A stretch of 64,000 bases of DNA from Aspidapion aeneum (GCA_963576565.1 OY755047.1:30417351-30481350), one strand, 5' to 3'. Shown: positions 33,862 to 45,502, numbered from the stretch's first letter. The notes: a model not told the origin generated them from the letters alone. Translations and numbers: made by a program.

Positions 33862-36179
33862 TTTTTTTGCTGTTGTGAATTGTGGCAGTGGAGGAAGTAA
33901 TGATAATGTTAGTTTTCATTGAATTTGAAGTTTTTTGACAAATGAATCAATGAACTATCAGCCCAAGGTAGGGGGAAGTGGATAAGTAGTTCTGTTCAAA
34001 GAGCCCACTTCAAGGCTCACTTAACAGAGACAAAATTGAAATAGACTAAACTTTTCTCATCAGATTCAGGTTTTCTATTAGGATCTTTTGTTGTACTTGA
34101 CTAAACCTTTTGCTAAGTAATATGCCTTCTATAGCATTAAACTGTGAAAAATATTTCACTATGATTTTTCGGTTTAGACAAAGTTTAATTGTGTTAACCC
34201 TCCAGTAGTGACATGAAAAAGAGGCACAACTTATAGGTAGGTCAGTCCAACAGATCAATATACACATATGAGTACCAACCGAGGTTGGTCAAGCAAACTT
34301 CTAATAAGTACTTTACAAAATATGTTTATTTAAAAAAATATAAGTAAACATAATATAAAAAAAAACTTGCAAAATTAAAATACAGTTTTTCCTTGTCATT
34401 GGCCTCACACACTGTACATCACCATATGATTTTCCAGGAACTATAATACATAGGGCCTAAGTACAGTCAAACCTATGGTTCATCAGCTCACAACAGTACT
34501 GTTCAAATTTTACAACAGTACAATATTCGCTGTTGTATTACTGTTTTTTTGTAACAATATTTGCTCAATTATGTATCTAAAAGTTTATGCAAATAAATAT
34601 ATACTCTACTCTACAATTGGGCGTAACAGCATATGACCCATTAGGACCCACGTTTTTTTAAGAGAAATTGAAAAAAAAATCTGAGAGAACTTATTTGTTT
34701 TTCTTGTGGTCATCAAAGTCAACAAAGATGACTTTTTTTCCATCTATTTTTTGATGCCATAAAAATTTTTTTTTGGTAATAAGCTCAGAACATTACCGTA
34801 GAAATTTCACAACAGGACTCATAGTAGGTCCAGCCAGATGCTATACATATTTTACGGTGTACAAGTTTCAGGTGTCAAAAAGCATGGAAATAAAGGAAAA
34901 TTTGCACCAAAATAGTTTAAGATAAAAAGAGGTTTGAGTTAGGGAGATTGTCAAATTCACCAGTTTATTCTAAACTGTTTTGAGGTCTGTAAAATAAATA
35001 TTTATTAAAGAAAAAGAAACTTTGATGATACAGGACTCCACTGGACACTATACAGGATGCTACACTACCAAGAGTATATTTAAGAGTTCTGTAGGATGGT
35101 GTACAAATTTGGTTCAGCTCATTACCCACACTTTAACCTCATATTGTTTTCCTTTTCTTTCTTCTCTAGACCCCTTTTTCAACCATAATTTTTTTAATTT
35201 TTCAACCGTTTTGAAACAATAATCCATTCAGGAGAGACCCAGACAGGATCATTGCTGTATTCTAATTTTGAAAGTTGCTTGCCTAGAATAGTAAAAAAAT
35301 CATAGTGAAGTATTTCTTACAGTTTAACACAATTCTATGTTACACTTCTGCAAAAGGTCCACTCAAGCACAAAAAAAGATCCCAATAAACCTGACAAAAA
35401 ACTTTCGAATATTTCAATTTATCCTCTGTTAAGTCAGGTAATAGAGCACTTATCCACGTTCTTTTCCCTTCTTTGAGCTGATACCTAGTTCATTTAAATC
35501 AAGATGATTTTTTAAGGTCAAAATACTTGGCATTCCATCAAAATTAAGGTTCTACTACGTTATACCTCGCTCGTCAAAACGCCCTATATAACGATTTTTT
35601 TGTATGGAAATGATTCTTTGGACTATTTTTAGTCGATTTAGATACGGGAAATTAAAAAAAAAAGTATGGTTTTTTTTAAATAATTTTTTAAAAAACGTTA
35701 CATAGTGATTTTCTCTGACTTGTTTTGGTTGAAAAAGATCAATTTCTATCACTGCATCGTCAAATTTTCGACATAAATTTGTAAATTAGCTTAGGATTAA
35801 TAATTTAACAATTTTAAATTAATTACATACCTAGATTTTCGTGTTTTTTCGCGGTTTTTTCACATAATTTGAAAATTTGTACACTTGACCGTCCCACAGA
35901 TGTTTTGACACATTGATAGAAATTTTTTGCTGGGCCAACTGTTTCCGGGTCATTCGGCCATATCAAATTTTCCAATTTCGATTTGCTTACGCTGACTTAC
36001 CCTCAGATGCACCGTCAGCACTTAAGCGCGATCATGGGTTTAATCGCGATTAAGTCCTTGTTGCTCACATACAAAACAACAAAGATTGAAAATGGATTAG
36101 CAAAGCCTTGTTACGGGGCATCTGAGGGTTAAAGGCCCAAATTATAGGAAATTATTTATTTAGAACTATTCACCAAGAA

Positions 36180-36345
36180 TCGGCGCAGTTCGGTTCCGTT
36201 CAGTTCGGTTCGGTTCGGTTCAGTTCGGTTCGGTTCGGTTCGGTTCGGTCCGGTTCGGTTCGGTTCGGTTCCGTTCGGTTTGGTTTAGTTCGGTTCGTTT
36301 TGGTTCAGTTAAGTTGCGTTCGGTTTGGTTTTAGGTTAGGTTTGT
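36180..36345 (+). repeat. Degenerate (TTCGG)n array
   Basis: About 30 pentamers of TTCGG with single-base variants (TTCAG, TTCCG, TTTGG), fading at the right into TTAGGTTAGG. TTAGG is the common insect telomere unit, so the array resembles a degenerate telomere-type repeat; this is an inference. Confidence 0.9.
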
Positions 36346-36352
36346 TGGGTCT

Positions 36353-36402
36353 TAAAGTAATTCAGCAGGAGTCAGCGCAGCCGACTCCTGCTGCTTTACT
36401 TT
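36353..36402. repeat. Imperfect 20-bp-arm hairpin
   Basis: AAAGTAATTCAGCAGGAGTC pairs with GACTCCTGCTGCTTTACTTT across a 9-base loop, with few mismatches. The size fits a small foldback or a pri-miRNA-like stem; nothing shows it is transcribed. Confidence 0.65.
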
Positions 36403-37749
36403 AAAACACAACCAACCTAATCTAAGATCGACGCAAACCGAACTGCTGAATTTCTGTAAATCATCATTATCATAATTGTTTCTGAATTTTTTTCATTATA
36501 AATGCTCAATAGTCGATTTTGGACGATTTTACGGAGTCAAAAATGCGCGACAAATTAAAATGTTGGAGCAAAATGTAAGGTCGAACGTTAGATTTCAAAA
36601 ATATGGTGTAACCATTTTTCTATGCGTAAATACATTTCTAAAAAACCATAACTTTTTATCGCCTCTTGCCAGACAGTTGGTCACCTTATTTTTGGCTAAA
36701 TTACCATTTATTTAAAGCTCAGTCGATTGTGAGCCGTCCCTCTCTTTCTCGAAATACGTCAAATAAATTCTTTCTATAGCAATTTGTATGAGTTTTTACT
36801 AATTTTTTAATTTTGAAATTTCTAAAGAAAATGCGAAAAATCCGCATTTTTTTTTCTTGAAAACTGTATAAAACGACCTCAACTTATCATTAAAAAAAGA
36901 AACACCCATTTTCAAGCATCGAGGTATAACGTAGTAGACCCCTGAGTAAAAAAATAGAAAAAAAGTTTAAAAAAACAAAAGTAAAAAAAACATAACCTGA
37001 TTTTTTGAACAAAACATGGTCCCTTTTATTTGAGATTTACTGGCTTTAATTGACTTTTTTTAAGAAAAACGCATTTTTCCCATGTGTACAAAGGATCAAT
37101 ACTTAAAACAGCATCTTTGTTGTAAATTAAATCGTTTCACTTTTTTTGAAAATTACGTTTTTGTCACAGATTAGGTTAACATTGCCGCTTATGGGAAAAT
37201 GCTTTGTTTGTCACGAGTCGTTAAATACCGAGATTAATTCCAAGACGTGCGCAAGCGTTGATCTGTCACTTCTGCCAACCAATCAACTGAGAGATATTTC
37301 AGTATGGTTTTATACAGCAAAACTTTAATAATTTCCAGTTCTTTTTGATGAAAATTCGTCGTTTTTGTGCTGTGAAAATGACAAATTATTTAGTGCCATT
37401 GACTTCTATACCCTACTCAAATAGTTACTTCTAAACTGGTTTTTAAACGTTTTAAGATTTCTTTTTGTAATATTCCCGCACAAAATTCAAAAAAAATCAT
37501 TTCCGTACTTAGACAACATTGTCTATCAGTTTTCCCTGTATAAATTCACTAGCAGGTAGAATCATTTAAAATACGGCAGGTGGATTAAAGGTAGTCAGCT
37601 GCTTTTCTGTCGCACTTATGCCGTCAGTGTGAAAGAGATAAACTTTTATCTCGCACTCGGGTACTTACCCATATATTATCTAGGGTATTATTAGCATGCA
37701 AAATCAGCCTATCTTTGTCCGTTTCACATGTTCAATAATGTCTATCGCT

Positions 37750-38466
37750 GTTTTTATTGTAAAAGAAATACCCGCCGTTAGAAACCAAATTCGATAGGGT
37801 CAATAAAAAATGCCTTGTCTTTCCGTCTCTAAAGCCCTTTCAGGGCTTTATACAACTCAATGTTTAGTGCCCAATTTAATTTGAATAAACACTGTCAAAG
37901 TAAACATGGCATACAAAAACAAAGGTATTCCTATGCAGAAAGTGTTTTTATGTTTAGATGCCTAGAATGTAAATGCTCCTTCCCAAAAAACTTGGATCTG
38001 TGTGATCATTTGAAATACAAACACAATCAAGAAATACTTGAAGAAATATTGGAGTTGAGAGTCAATACACCCATGGCAAAACAAAATAAACGTGAAAGGC
38101 ATAAGATCATATAGAAGAAATACTGCATATGCCTCAAAAAATATTAATCGCAGCACATAGATATTGTATATTTTTGAAATCAGAATGAAAAGACGAATCT
38201 TAAAATGCAAAAATATACAGGGTGTTCCCTCTCAAAAAATCGACTTCATTGTCACACCCTGTACAGGGTGTCCCAAATTCGTTGTTTTTTTGTGGTGTCG
38301 GGTATTTCTAGGGGAGATAGAAAAAAAACTAACAGCCCTTTGCGACGCGCAAATTTCAAGAGAAGCCTAAAGGTGAAAACCACATTTAGATATAGCAAGC
38401 CGTTTTTAAGCTACGGAGTGTTTTTGTCTGCATTTTGGTAGGGGGTCTATAACTTTTTTGTTTATG
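37750..38466 (+). repeat. Inverted duplication, left arm (717 bp)
   Basis: Nearly identical to the reverse complement of 39054-39771, with only a handful of differences. The arm includes a zinc-finger ORF and TACAGGGTGTTCC / ACACCCTGTACAGGGTGTCC element ends near 38216-38275. Confidence 0.9.
37860..38114 (+). pseudogene. C2H2 zinc-finger gene fragment, left arm
   Basis: 84 codons. Residues about 37-55 form a complete C2H2 finger (FRCLECKCSFPKNLDLCDHLKYKH). The preceding FNLNKHCQSKH is the second half of another finger whose cysteines lie outside the open frame; a TAA sits ten codons upstream. It looks like one captured exon of a zinc-finger gene, not a complete gene. An identical fragment sits in the opposite arm. 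Confidence 0.7.
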
Positions 38467-39053
38467 AGGGGCTAAAAAAACTGATCCCCCTTTGTGACAC
38501 TCAAATTTCAAAAGAAGCTTAAAGGTGAAAATCGCATTTTGATATAGCAAGCCGTTTGTAAACGACGGCGTGTTTTTAAAAAGTCTGCATTTTGGGAAGG
38601 GGTCTATAACTAATAAAAAATTCTTAAGACACTTTTTTAAGAGAAATTCAACTGTTAAATTAAATTTTATTTGTCACGTTTAGTTTTTTTATTTCTTTAT
38701 ATTTTTGTATTTTTTTTATTTTTACCACATATTTTAGTTTGCTTAATAGGTTCGGTTCGGTTCGGTTCGGTTTAATATTATAAAATTATAAAAATAAAAA
38801 AGTAATAAAGAGGTGATTAAAAAAGAAAAATAAAGAAAACAATAAAAAAATAAAATATTGAGTGTGATACATCATTTTAAAGGAAATTTTAAGCTGATTT
38901 TAAAAATCGAATAAAAAAAGAGTTATTCTGTAAGAAAAATAACAACTTTATGCAATATCTTAAAAACCAAAAGAGATAAATAAAAACCGTTTACATCTGT
39001 CAATTCTTCAAGAAAAGATCTATAAGCAAGCTATTTACACAAAAACAAAATTT
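38467..39053. other. Spacer (loop) of the inverted duplication
   Basis: AT-rich, with a short (TTCGG)4 tract at 38750-38771. A diverged copy of the arm's GTCTGCATTTTGG..GGGTCTATAAC block lies near 38582-38610. I see no gene. Confidence 0.7.
38750..38771 (+). repeat. (TTCGG)4 tract
   Basis: Four clean TTCGG units within the loop of the inverted duplication. Confidence 0.9.
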
Positions 39054-39771
39054 TCATAAACAAAAAAGTTATAGACCCCCTCCCAAAATGCAGACAAAAA
39101 CACTCCGTAGCTTAAAAACGGCTTGCTATATCTAAATGTGGTTTTCACCTTTAGGCTTCTCTTGAAATTTGCGCGTCGCAAAGGGGTGTTAGTTTTTTTT
39201 CTATCTCCCCTAGAAATACCCGACACCAAAAAAAAACAACGAATTTGGGACACCCTGTACAGGGTGTGACAATGAAGTCGATTTTTTGAGAGGGAACACC
39301 CTGTATATTTTTGCATTTTAAGATTCGTCTTTTCATTCTGAATTCAAAAATATACAATATCTATGTGCTGCGATTAATATTTTTTGAGGCATATGCAGTA
39401 TTTCTTCTATATGATCTTATGCCTTTCACGTTTATTTTGTTTTGCCATGGGTGTATTGACTCTCAACTCCAATATTTCTTCAAGTATTTCTTGATTGTGT
39501 TTGTATTTCAAATGATCACACAGATCCAAGTTTTTTGGGAAGGAGCATTTACATTCTAGGCATCTAAACATAAAAACACTTTCTGCATAGGAATACCTTT
39601 GTTTTTGTATGCCATGTTTACTTTGACAGTGTTTATTCAAATTAAATTGGGCACTAAACATTGAGTTGTATAAAGCCCTGAAAGGGCTTTAGAGACGGAA
39701 AGACAAGGCATTTTTTATTGACCCTATCGAATTTGGTTTCTAACGGCGGGTATTTCTTTTACAATAAAAAC
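39054..39771 (-). repeat. Inverted duplication, right arm (718 bp)
   Basis: The reverse-complement partner of 37750-38466. Confidence 0.9.
39407..39661 (-). pseudogene. C2H2 zinc-finger gene fragment, right arm
   Basis: The same 84-codon translation as 37860-38114, in the opposite direction. Identical coding sequence in both arms points to a recent duplication or to gene conversion between arms. Confidence 0.7.
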
Positions 39772-39918
39772 ATCGAATTTGGGACACCGTGTACATGGTG
39801 ACAGATAGAAAAAAATTATGTTGGCTTTTAAAGTTGTCATAATTAACCAAAAAAATCTCAATTTATTTTCAATGATAAAGTTGCTGAGTGCTCCGGTTAT
39901 AAAAAACCACCCGGTACC

Positions 39919-40167
39919 TGTTACGACTAGGACGAGGTGTTAAGAAATAATAAAGGTTAATTCACTGGAAATACAACGACTTTAATTAAATCAACTAGCA
40001 CGTTCCAAATATAACTACGTTAATACGGAATACCGAGTAACCTATACGATCGACGTAGGTTCGCATTGAAGCTCGACTCTAGACTGGACTTGGCGGTCGA
40101 CACCAACATGGTCGCTGGTGTGTGGTAAGATGCCCCGCCTTGATAGGGATGTGACTAATACATAACA
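39919..40167 (-). repeat. Gypsy element 1, 3' LTR
   Basis: Identical by eye to 44425-44673 over 249 bp. Bounded by TG and CA and by the GTACC duplication. Confidence 0.95.
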
Positions 40168-40179
40168 CTCCTCCCCTCT
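40168..40179 (-). promoter_or_regulatory. Polypurine tract of Gypsy element 1
   Basis: On the minus strand AGAGGGGAGGAG abuts the 3' LTR, the expected primer for plus-strand DNA synthesis. Confidence 0.85.
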
Positions 40180-40194
40180 GGATGAATAATAGGT

Positions 40195-43100
40195 TTATTC
40201 TACATATTCTCGCAAATAAGCTGGCTTATTTCGAATTCGGGAAGATCGTCGTAAAGACAAATCTGGATGTATAATGTCAGGTTCTGTAAAAGACGAGTCT
40301 TCTAATATTTCTGGACTATCATCAACAATAGGATCATTAGTATGATTATGATCGTATGTAATATCAGGAACTTTGGTCGGGTTAGAACTGGTTCTATCAG
40401 ATTCGGCTTGCGATTCGGGCTGCATAGTTTCCGCTCTAGTGCGGAGTTGATCAGTGTGTCGACGATGAATTTTACCATCAGGAGTTTCAACTTTATAGCT
40501 AAGTGGTCCAGTTGTTTCTACAATGGTAGCTGGAATCCACTTTTGATTTGGTGTAAATCCTCTACAAAAAACAGCATCATTTTCATGAAATGTTCGTATC
40601 GGTAAATTTGGATTAGATTGCAGTTCCTGCTTAGTCGTCATTTCCTTTGTAAAATCTGGAAACACTTTATCTAACAATGTTGTTAGTTTTCTATTCATTA
40701 GAAGTTCACAGGGAGCTCTACCCGTCATGCTATGGGGCGTTATATGTTGAGATAACAAGTATCTACTAAGAGGAATAGACATGTCTTTATTATTCCAGTC
40801 TTTGATCATTTTCTTTAGTACTGTTTTAACACTCTGGACCATACGTTCTGCTTGACCGTTGCTACTAGGATGGTATGGAGCAACCAATGCTTGTCTAATT
40901 CCATTCTTTGCTAGGAAATCTTGAAATTCAGTTGAAGTGAATCCGGCTGCATTATCTGAAACACAGACATCTGGAATGCCGTGTATCGCAAACAGCTGTC
41001 TTAATACTTTCAATGTAGTTGCTGTTGAAGTACTGGAAACTTGTTTCACTTCCAACCATTTAGAGTAGGAGTCTACCACAATTAAAAAATACTTTCCATC
41101 CATAGGACCTGCATGGTCAATATGGATTCTTTGCCAAGGACGACTAGACCATTCCCAAGGATGAACAGGAGCTTTGTTTGGCATTTTTCGAGACTCTTGA
41201 CAAGATTGACAGCAGTTCACTAATTTCTCAATCTGTTTGTCTAAATTAGGCCACCATACATAAGATCTAGCCAAACTCTTCATTTTAACAATGCCTGGAT
41301 GCGCTGAATGAAGCAGTTCCAATATACATTTCCTTCCCCCAGGTGGAATAATAACTCTTGTACCCCATAGCAAACAATCTTGATAGCATGATATCTCATT
41401 GTTTCTCTGTAAATAGGGTCTTAACTCAATGTCATATTGAGTACTGTTACCTTCATTTGGCCAACCTTTCCAAGCCCACTGCAAAACTTGAGACAAAATT
41501 GGGTCTTTTTTAGTGTCTGATGCGATTTGTTTGGCCGAATAAATTTTTTCTGGGATATTCTCCAACATCAAAACATCTTCCAATGGGGGAGCTTCTGGTG
41601 CATTATCGTCCAAAGGTAGTCTACTTAGTGCATCAGCATTTCCAATACTTTTTCCAGGCGAGTACTGAATTGTGTAGTCATAAGCACTAAGTAATATAGA
41701 CCAGCGCAGCATGCGAGGTGATAGTACGTCCGGAATTTTTTTTTTCCCGAAAATACCAAGTAGTGGCTTATGATCAGTTTTTATTGTCACGTGTCGGCCA
41801 AATACATAATCGTGAAATTATTTAACTCCCGTAACAACAGATAAGGCTTCTCTGTCAATTTGAGCAAAATTTCTTTCTGATTTTGACAGCGTGCGACTAT
41901 GGTAAGCTATTGGTCTCTCTAACCCTTGCTCGTTAGGCTGACTTAAAACACAACCCACTCCGTAGGGACTCGCGTCACAAGTTAAAGTAAGTGTCTTTTT
42001 TTCATCATAATGTCCCAAAATCGGTTCACTCACGAGAATGTCTTTTAGTTTTTCAAATGCCAGTTTTTCTTCGGCACCCCACTGAAAAATTGTGTCTTTT
42101 TTCAATAATTTGTGTAGCGGTTCTGCGATTGTAGCTTTATCTTTAAGGAAAATATGATAAAAATTAATGAGACCTAAAAAAGCTTGTACTTCAGTCTTAT
42201 TAGTGGGCGCGCGTGCATCCACTATAGCCTTAATTTTATCTTTTGTCGGGCTGATACCGCTTGAACTAATTTCAAACCCAAGAAAAACAATTCTTTCGGC
42301 TCGAAAAACACATTTTTCTGCTTTTAAAAGTAAGTTGTCTTTTTGAAAACGGGAAAGGACTTTTCTGATTCTATTTTCTAAGTCTTCATCGGAGCTTCCC
42401 ACAATTAAAATATCATCGTAATATGGTAAAACTCCTTCAATTCCAGCCAGACGCATGTCAATAAAACGTTGAAAAATTTGTGGTGCTACGGACACTCCAA
42501 ATTGTAAGCGATTACAGCGGAAAGCACCCCTGTGAGTAATAATGGTCTGCGCTTCAGCAGTTTCGCTGTCAACACTAAGTTGTAAATACGCTTGCGCCAT
42601 ATCAAGCTTGGCAAACACTTTGCCTTCCGCTAACGTGGCTAAAATATTTTGAACTGAAGCTACTGGATAGACATCAGGGCGCAGCGCTTTATTTAACGTT
42701 GAGCGATAATCGCCGCAAATTCTCACTTCATTATTGTTTTTGCTAACAACTACAATAGGAGTGCTCCACTTTGGATAAGCAATTGGTTCTAAAACTTTTT
42801 CTTTAATAAGTCTGTCCAGTTCTCGGTCTATTTTGTCCTTTAATGCAAATGGGACTTTTCTAGCTTTAAGCGCAATTGGTTTTACTGTAGGGTCCAAATC
42901 AAGTCTTACGGAAGGACCTTGATAACAGCCTAACTCAGGTTTAAAAACTTCCGGGTAATCTCGAACATATCTGCAATTATCTAGACTAATTTGGCTTACC
43001 CCGGCAATGGATAATCCTAAAGGCCCAAACCAATTTCTTCCCAGGAGACTGGCTCTATCAGCATCCACAACAATCAGCGGCAATTTTGCACTTTTATCAC

Positions 43101-44280
43101 CCAATTTCACTTGAATGTCACATTCACCAATGATTGAAATCACTGATTGCTGATAATCACGTAAAATTAAATTTGAAACTCGAATTTCAGGCGGGTTTCC
43201 ACAGAATAAACTTTGAAAAACTGAGCGTCCGATGACAGTGTGCCCGGCCCCAGAGTCCACTTCCATGTTTGTCGTTTTACCGTTCAGACACACGTCTACT
43301 GTTATTTTCCCTAAATACGAGTCACTTTTTAAATGGTACAACACGTCCGTGTAAATCGAGTTATGGAGAGAGTCACCCTCGACACTGTTTTGATCGACGA
43401 CCGACTTATTTTCATCATCAGAGTCACTTGATTCCGAGCTGCTGTTTTGGCTTTCAACACAGTGCACAAGTTTTCCGGCATTTATGTCTTTTTTCTTAGA
43501 AAAACACGCGAACTCAATGTGACCTCTTTTTGCGCAATATCGGCAGACCGATTTTAAAAAGGCACAAGAATCGGCCGAATGTTGACCTTCGCAACGCCAA
43601 CAAAAAAGTTTATTTTTCGATTTATTTTCACTCCGAAAATTTACAGTTGGTGCCTGTTGCTGTGATCGTCTATACTTTGAACTCACCCGAGTTCCACGCT
43701 CAAAACTATTTGGCGCGACTTTATTAGTACAGCTGTTCGGATCTGTCGTGGTCTCTCGCATTGCAGAAACGCTTGTTGTTGCCACTTCCTGCGCCAAACA
43801 CATTTCTTTAGCTTTCTTAAAGGTGATCTTTTCTTCTGCCAATATGCGTTGTTGTAAATTCTCATCGTTAACTCCACAGACAATTCGGTCACGCAGCATA
43901 TTGTCAAGGTCAACGAATTGACATTTTTCGGCTAATCTACGTAACTCTTTAAGAAAATCTGTAAAAGATTCGCCTGCTCTTTGATTCCGTCTGTAGAAAC
44001 GAAAACGATTTACAATTTCCGATGTTTTCGGTGCAAAATGCACTGTTAGTTCTTGAATAATATCTTTGTAGCCTTTATCCGCTACTTTTGATGGTGCCAA
44101 CAAACTGCGTAAAAGATCGTACAAGTCTGAACCACAAAAACTCAAAAAAACTGCCTTTTTCTTACCGTCGTCGGCAATGTCATTGGCTGTCATGAAAAAC
44201 TCAACTCTTTCGCCGTAGGCCTCCCACGAATTTGGGTTTTTTATGTCAAAAGGTTCAATATTTCCCAAACGGGACGACAT
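40195..44280 (-). pseudogene. Gypsy element 1 gag-pol, one nonsense codon
   Basis: One continuous frame of about 1361 codons starts at the ATG at 44280. It is broken only by TAA at 41818-41820, inside the RNase H region. Gag ends in two zinc knuckles (CWRCEGQHSADSC and CRYCAKRGHIEFAC). Protease has the DSG active site at about residue 342. RT has YYDD at residues 620-623. Downstream of the stop come RNase H (TDHKPL), the HHCC zinc finger, and the integrase core with its first aspartate at about residue 1055 and an NGQAERMVQSVK segment bearing the catalytic Glu. No chromodomain is seen. Readthrough cannot be excluded, but the codon context gives no special reason to expect it. Confidence 0.9.
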
Positions 44281-44401
44281 GTTTGTCCGCTAGTTTTTTT
44301 TCACTCAGTATACAGCACTCTGCAAAAAACTTTAACACGCCGGGTGCTCACTGTAGGTATGTCTATTTTAACTGTCTTTGATATTATGATAGGATCATCG
44401 A

Positions 44402-44420
44402 GATCCCATCCTCGTCGCCA
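44402..44420 (-). promoter_or_regulatory. Primer-binding site, tRNA-Ser type
   Basis: On the minus strand TGGCGACGAGGATGGGATC follows the 5' LTR after four bases. It is complementary to the 3' end (with CCA) of insect tRNA-Ser(GCT)-type molecules, from my knowledge of that tRNA. Confidence 0.75.
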
Positions 44421-44424
44421 AATT

Positions 44425-44673
44425 TGTTACGACTAGGACGAGGTGTTAAGAAATAATAAAGGTTAATTCACTGGAAATACAACGACTTTAATTAAATCAA
44501 CTAGCACGTTCCAAATATAACTACGTTAATACGGAATACCGAGTAACCTATACGATCGACGTAGGTTCGCATTGAAGCTCGACTCTAGACTGGACTTGGC
44601 GGTCGACACCAACATGGTCGCTGGTGTGTGGTAAGATGCCCCGCCTTGATAGGGATGTGACTAATACATAACA
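44425..44673 (-). repeat. Gypsy element 1, 5' LTR
   Basis: Partner of 39919-40167. The 5' LTR lies at the right because the element is on the minus strand. Confidence 0.95.
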
Positions 44674-44917
44674 GTACCTACATAAAATCGTACCTAAAAA
44701 TTAGAATTGACCATTATTTTATACCTTGAATTTTTTATTATACGTTCAGCTCTTCGATCTCCAATAATTTAAATTAGACATTTTGACGTTAATTTTGGCG
44801 CATGCTCCTTTGATGGAATTCATCTCGGTATTTAACGACTCGTTGTTTGTCCTATGGCAACCATCTTGGATCAAAAAACAGCTGATCGTGACAGTTCGTT
44901 AGACAAGCTAATAAAAA

Positions 44918-45378
44918 GGCCCCTTTTCAAAAGTCATTTTCTACACAAAACAATCTTATTTAACCAATACCATCTCGAAGATGGTATTGATTTAACCTAA
45001 TCTGTGCACGAAACACAGACATGAAAGAACAAAAGCAAAAAATAAAATAAAAACAAATAAAATTTTGAGGTTATGTTAAGATTTTCTGTTAAAAACATGA
45101 TTAATGGCGGTAAATTCAAAATTTCGGCCGCGCGCTTGCGCTCTTCGGACGCCCTGTAAAAAAAAACAACAAATATCAGCTGATGTCTGTCACTCGTCTT
45201 AGTCCTTGTCCTAAGGATTGAAAGTTGGCAACTCTTAAGACAAAGACTAATCAAAAACAAAAGCAAAACCATTGTATGAACACTCCCATAAGAAACAGTG
45301 GTTTTAACTTTCTTATGACAAGACATATGACTAAACCAAGACAAAAGACTAGACAAAAGACGAGTATGAACGATCCAT
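44918..45378. other. Remaining interior of the TA-flanked outer element
   Basis: No gene can be supported. A 119-codon minus-strand frame (44997-45356) is hydrophobic and shows no known domain. A small hairpin (AATACCATCT / AGATGGTATT) sits near 44976-44999. Confidence 0.5.
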
Positions 45379-45502
45379 TATAGCCCATCGCAGCGACTTT
45401 TTTTTCGTTACTTAAGTGTTCCTTATTACGTCATATTATGATTATATTAAAAAACGCTTTAGGCTAAGTAACGACAAAAAAGTCGGTGAGATGGACCCTT
45501 AA
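45379..45502. mobile_element. ~120-bp MITE with CCATCGC / GATGG ends
   Basis: CCCATCGCAGCGACTTTTTT with TTCGTTACTTA at the left is inverted at the right as CTAAGTAACGA with AAAAAGTCGGTGAGATGG. Confidence 0.65.

Larger units (their letters stand above)
35546..36943. mobile_element. 1.4-kb TIR element inserted in copy B
   Basis: The left end (A)AGGTTCTACTACGTTATACC and the complement of the right end are inverted over about 20 bp with two differences. Copy A proves the insertion. It carries no transposase. The interior contains a (TTCGG)n array (36180-36345) and a strong hairpin (36353-36402). The superfamily is unclear. Confidence 0.7.
39919..44673 (-). mobile_element. Young Ty3/Gypsy LTR retrotransposon
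   Basis: A complete element on the minus strand: 249-bp LTRs (TG..CA) with no difference seen by eye, a 5-bp target duplication GTACC (39914-39918 and 44674-44678), a tRNA-Ser-type primer site, a polypurine tract and one gag-pol frame in the order gag, protease, RT, RNase H, integrase. That order and the lack of env place it in Ty3/Gypsy, similar to the lineage behind K02A2.6-like predicted proteins. A single in-frame stop is the only damage seen. Confidence 0.93.
37213..44843. mobile_element. 7.6-kb element with 8-bp target duplication
   Basis: The inverted ends ACGAGTCGTTAAATACCGAG (29 bp with one mismatch) are flanked by TGTTTGTC on both sides (37205-37212 and 44844-44851). Copy A keeps the corresponding uninterrupted site (GTCTGTC), confirming the duplication. 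Without the later Gypsy insertion the element is about 2.87 kb. It carries the inverted zinc-finger duplication but no recognisable transposase. An 8-bp duplication fits hAT, P or Merlin-type movement; the ends do not match any well enough to choose. Confidence 0.8.
33342..44905 (+). mobile_element. 2.6-kb TIR element, copy B (split by insertions)
   Basis: 33342-35545, 36944-37212 and 44844-44905 together align with copy A (18987-21553). The gaps are two later insertions at 35546-36943 and 37213-44843. About 75 bp present in copy A (21170-21243) are missing at the first insertion point. The element itself has no coding capacity. Confidence 0.8.

Noticed and set aside
37837..37850. CCCTTTCAGGGCTTT as an intrinsic terminator-like hairpin
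   Set aside because: A short stem in a eukaryotic sequence has no such role.
37860..38114. Zinc-finger ORF as a complete small gene
   Set aside because: The first finger lacks its cysteines, a stop lies ten codons upstream, and an identical copy sits in the opposite arm of an inverted duplication.
41818..41820. TAA as a programmed readthrough site between RT and integrase
   Set aside because: It lies inside the RNase H domain rather than at a domain or gag/pol border, so a mutation is simpler.
44997..45356. 119-codon hydrophobic minus-strand frame as a membrane protein
   Set aside because: No start context, no family, biased AT composition, and it lies in a transposon remnant.
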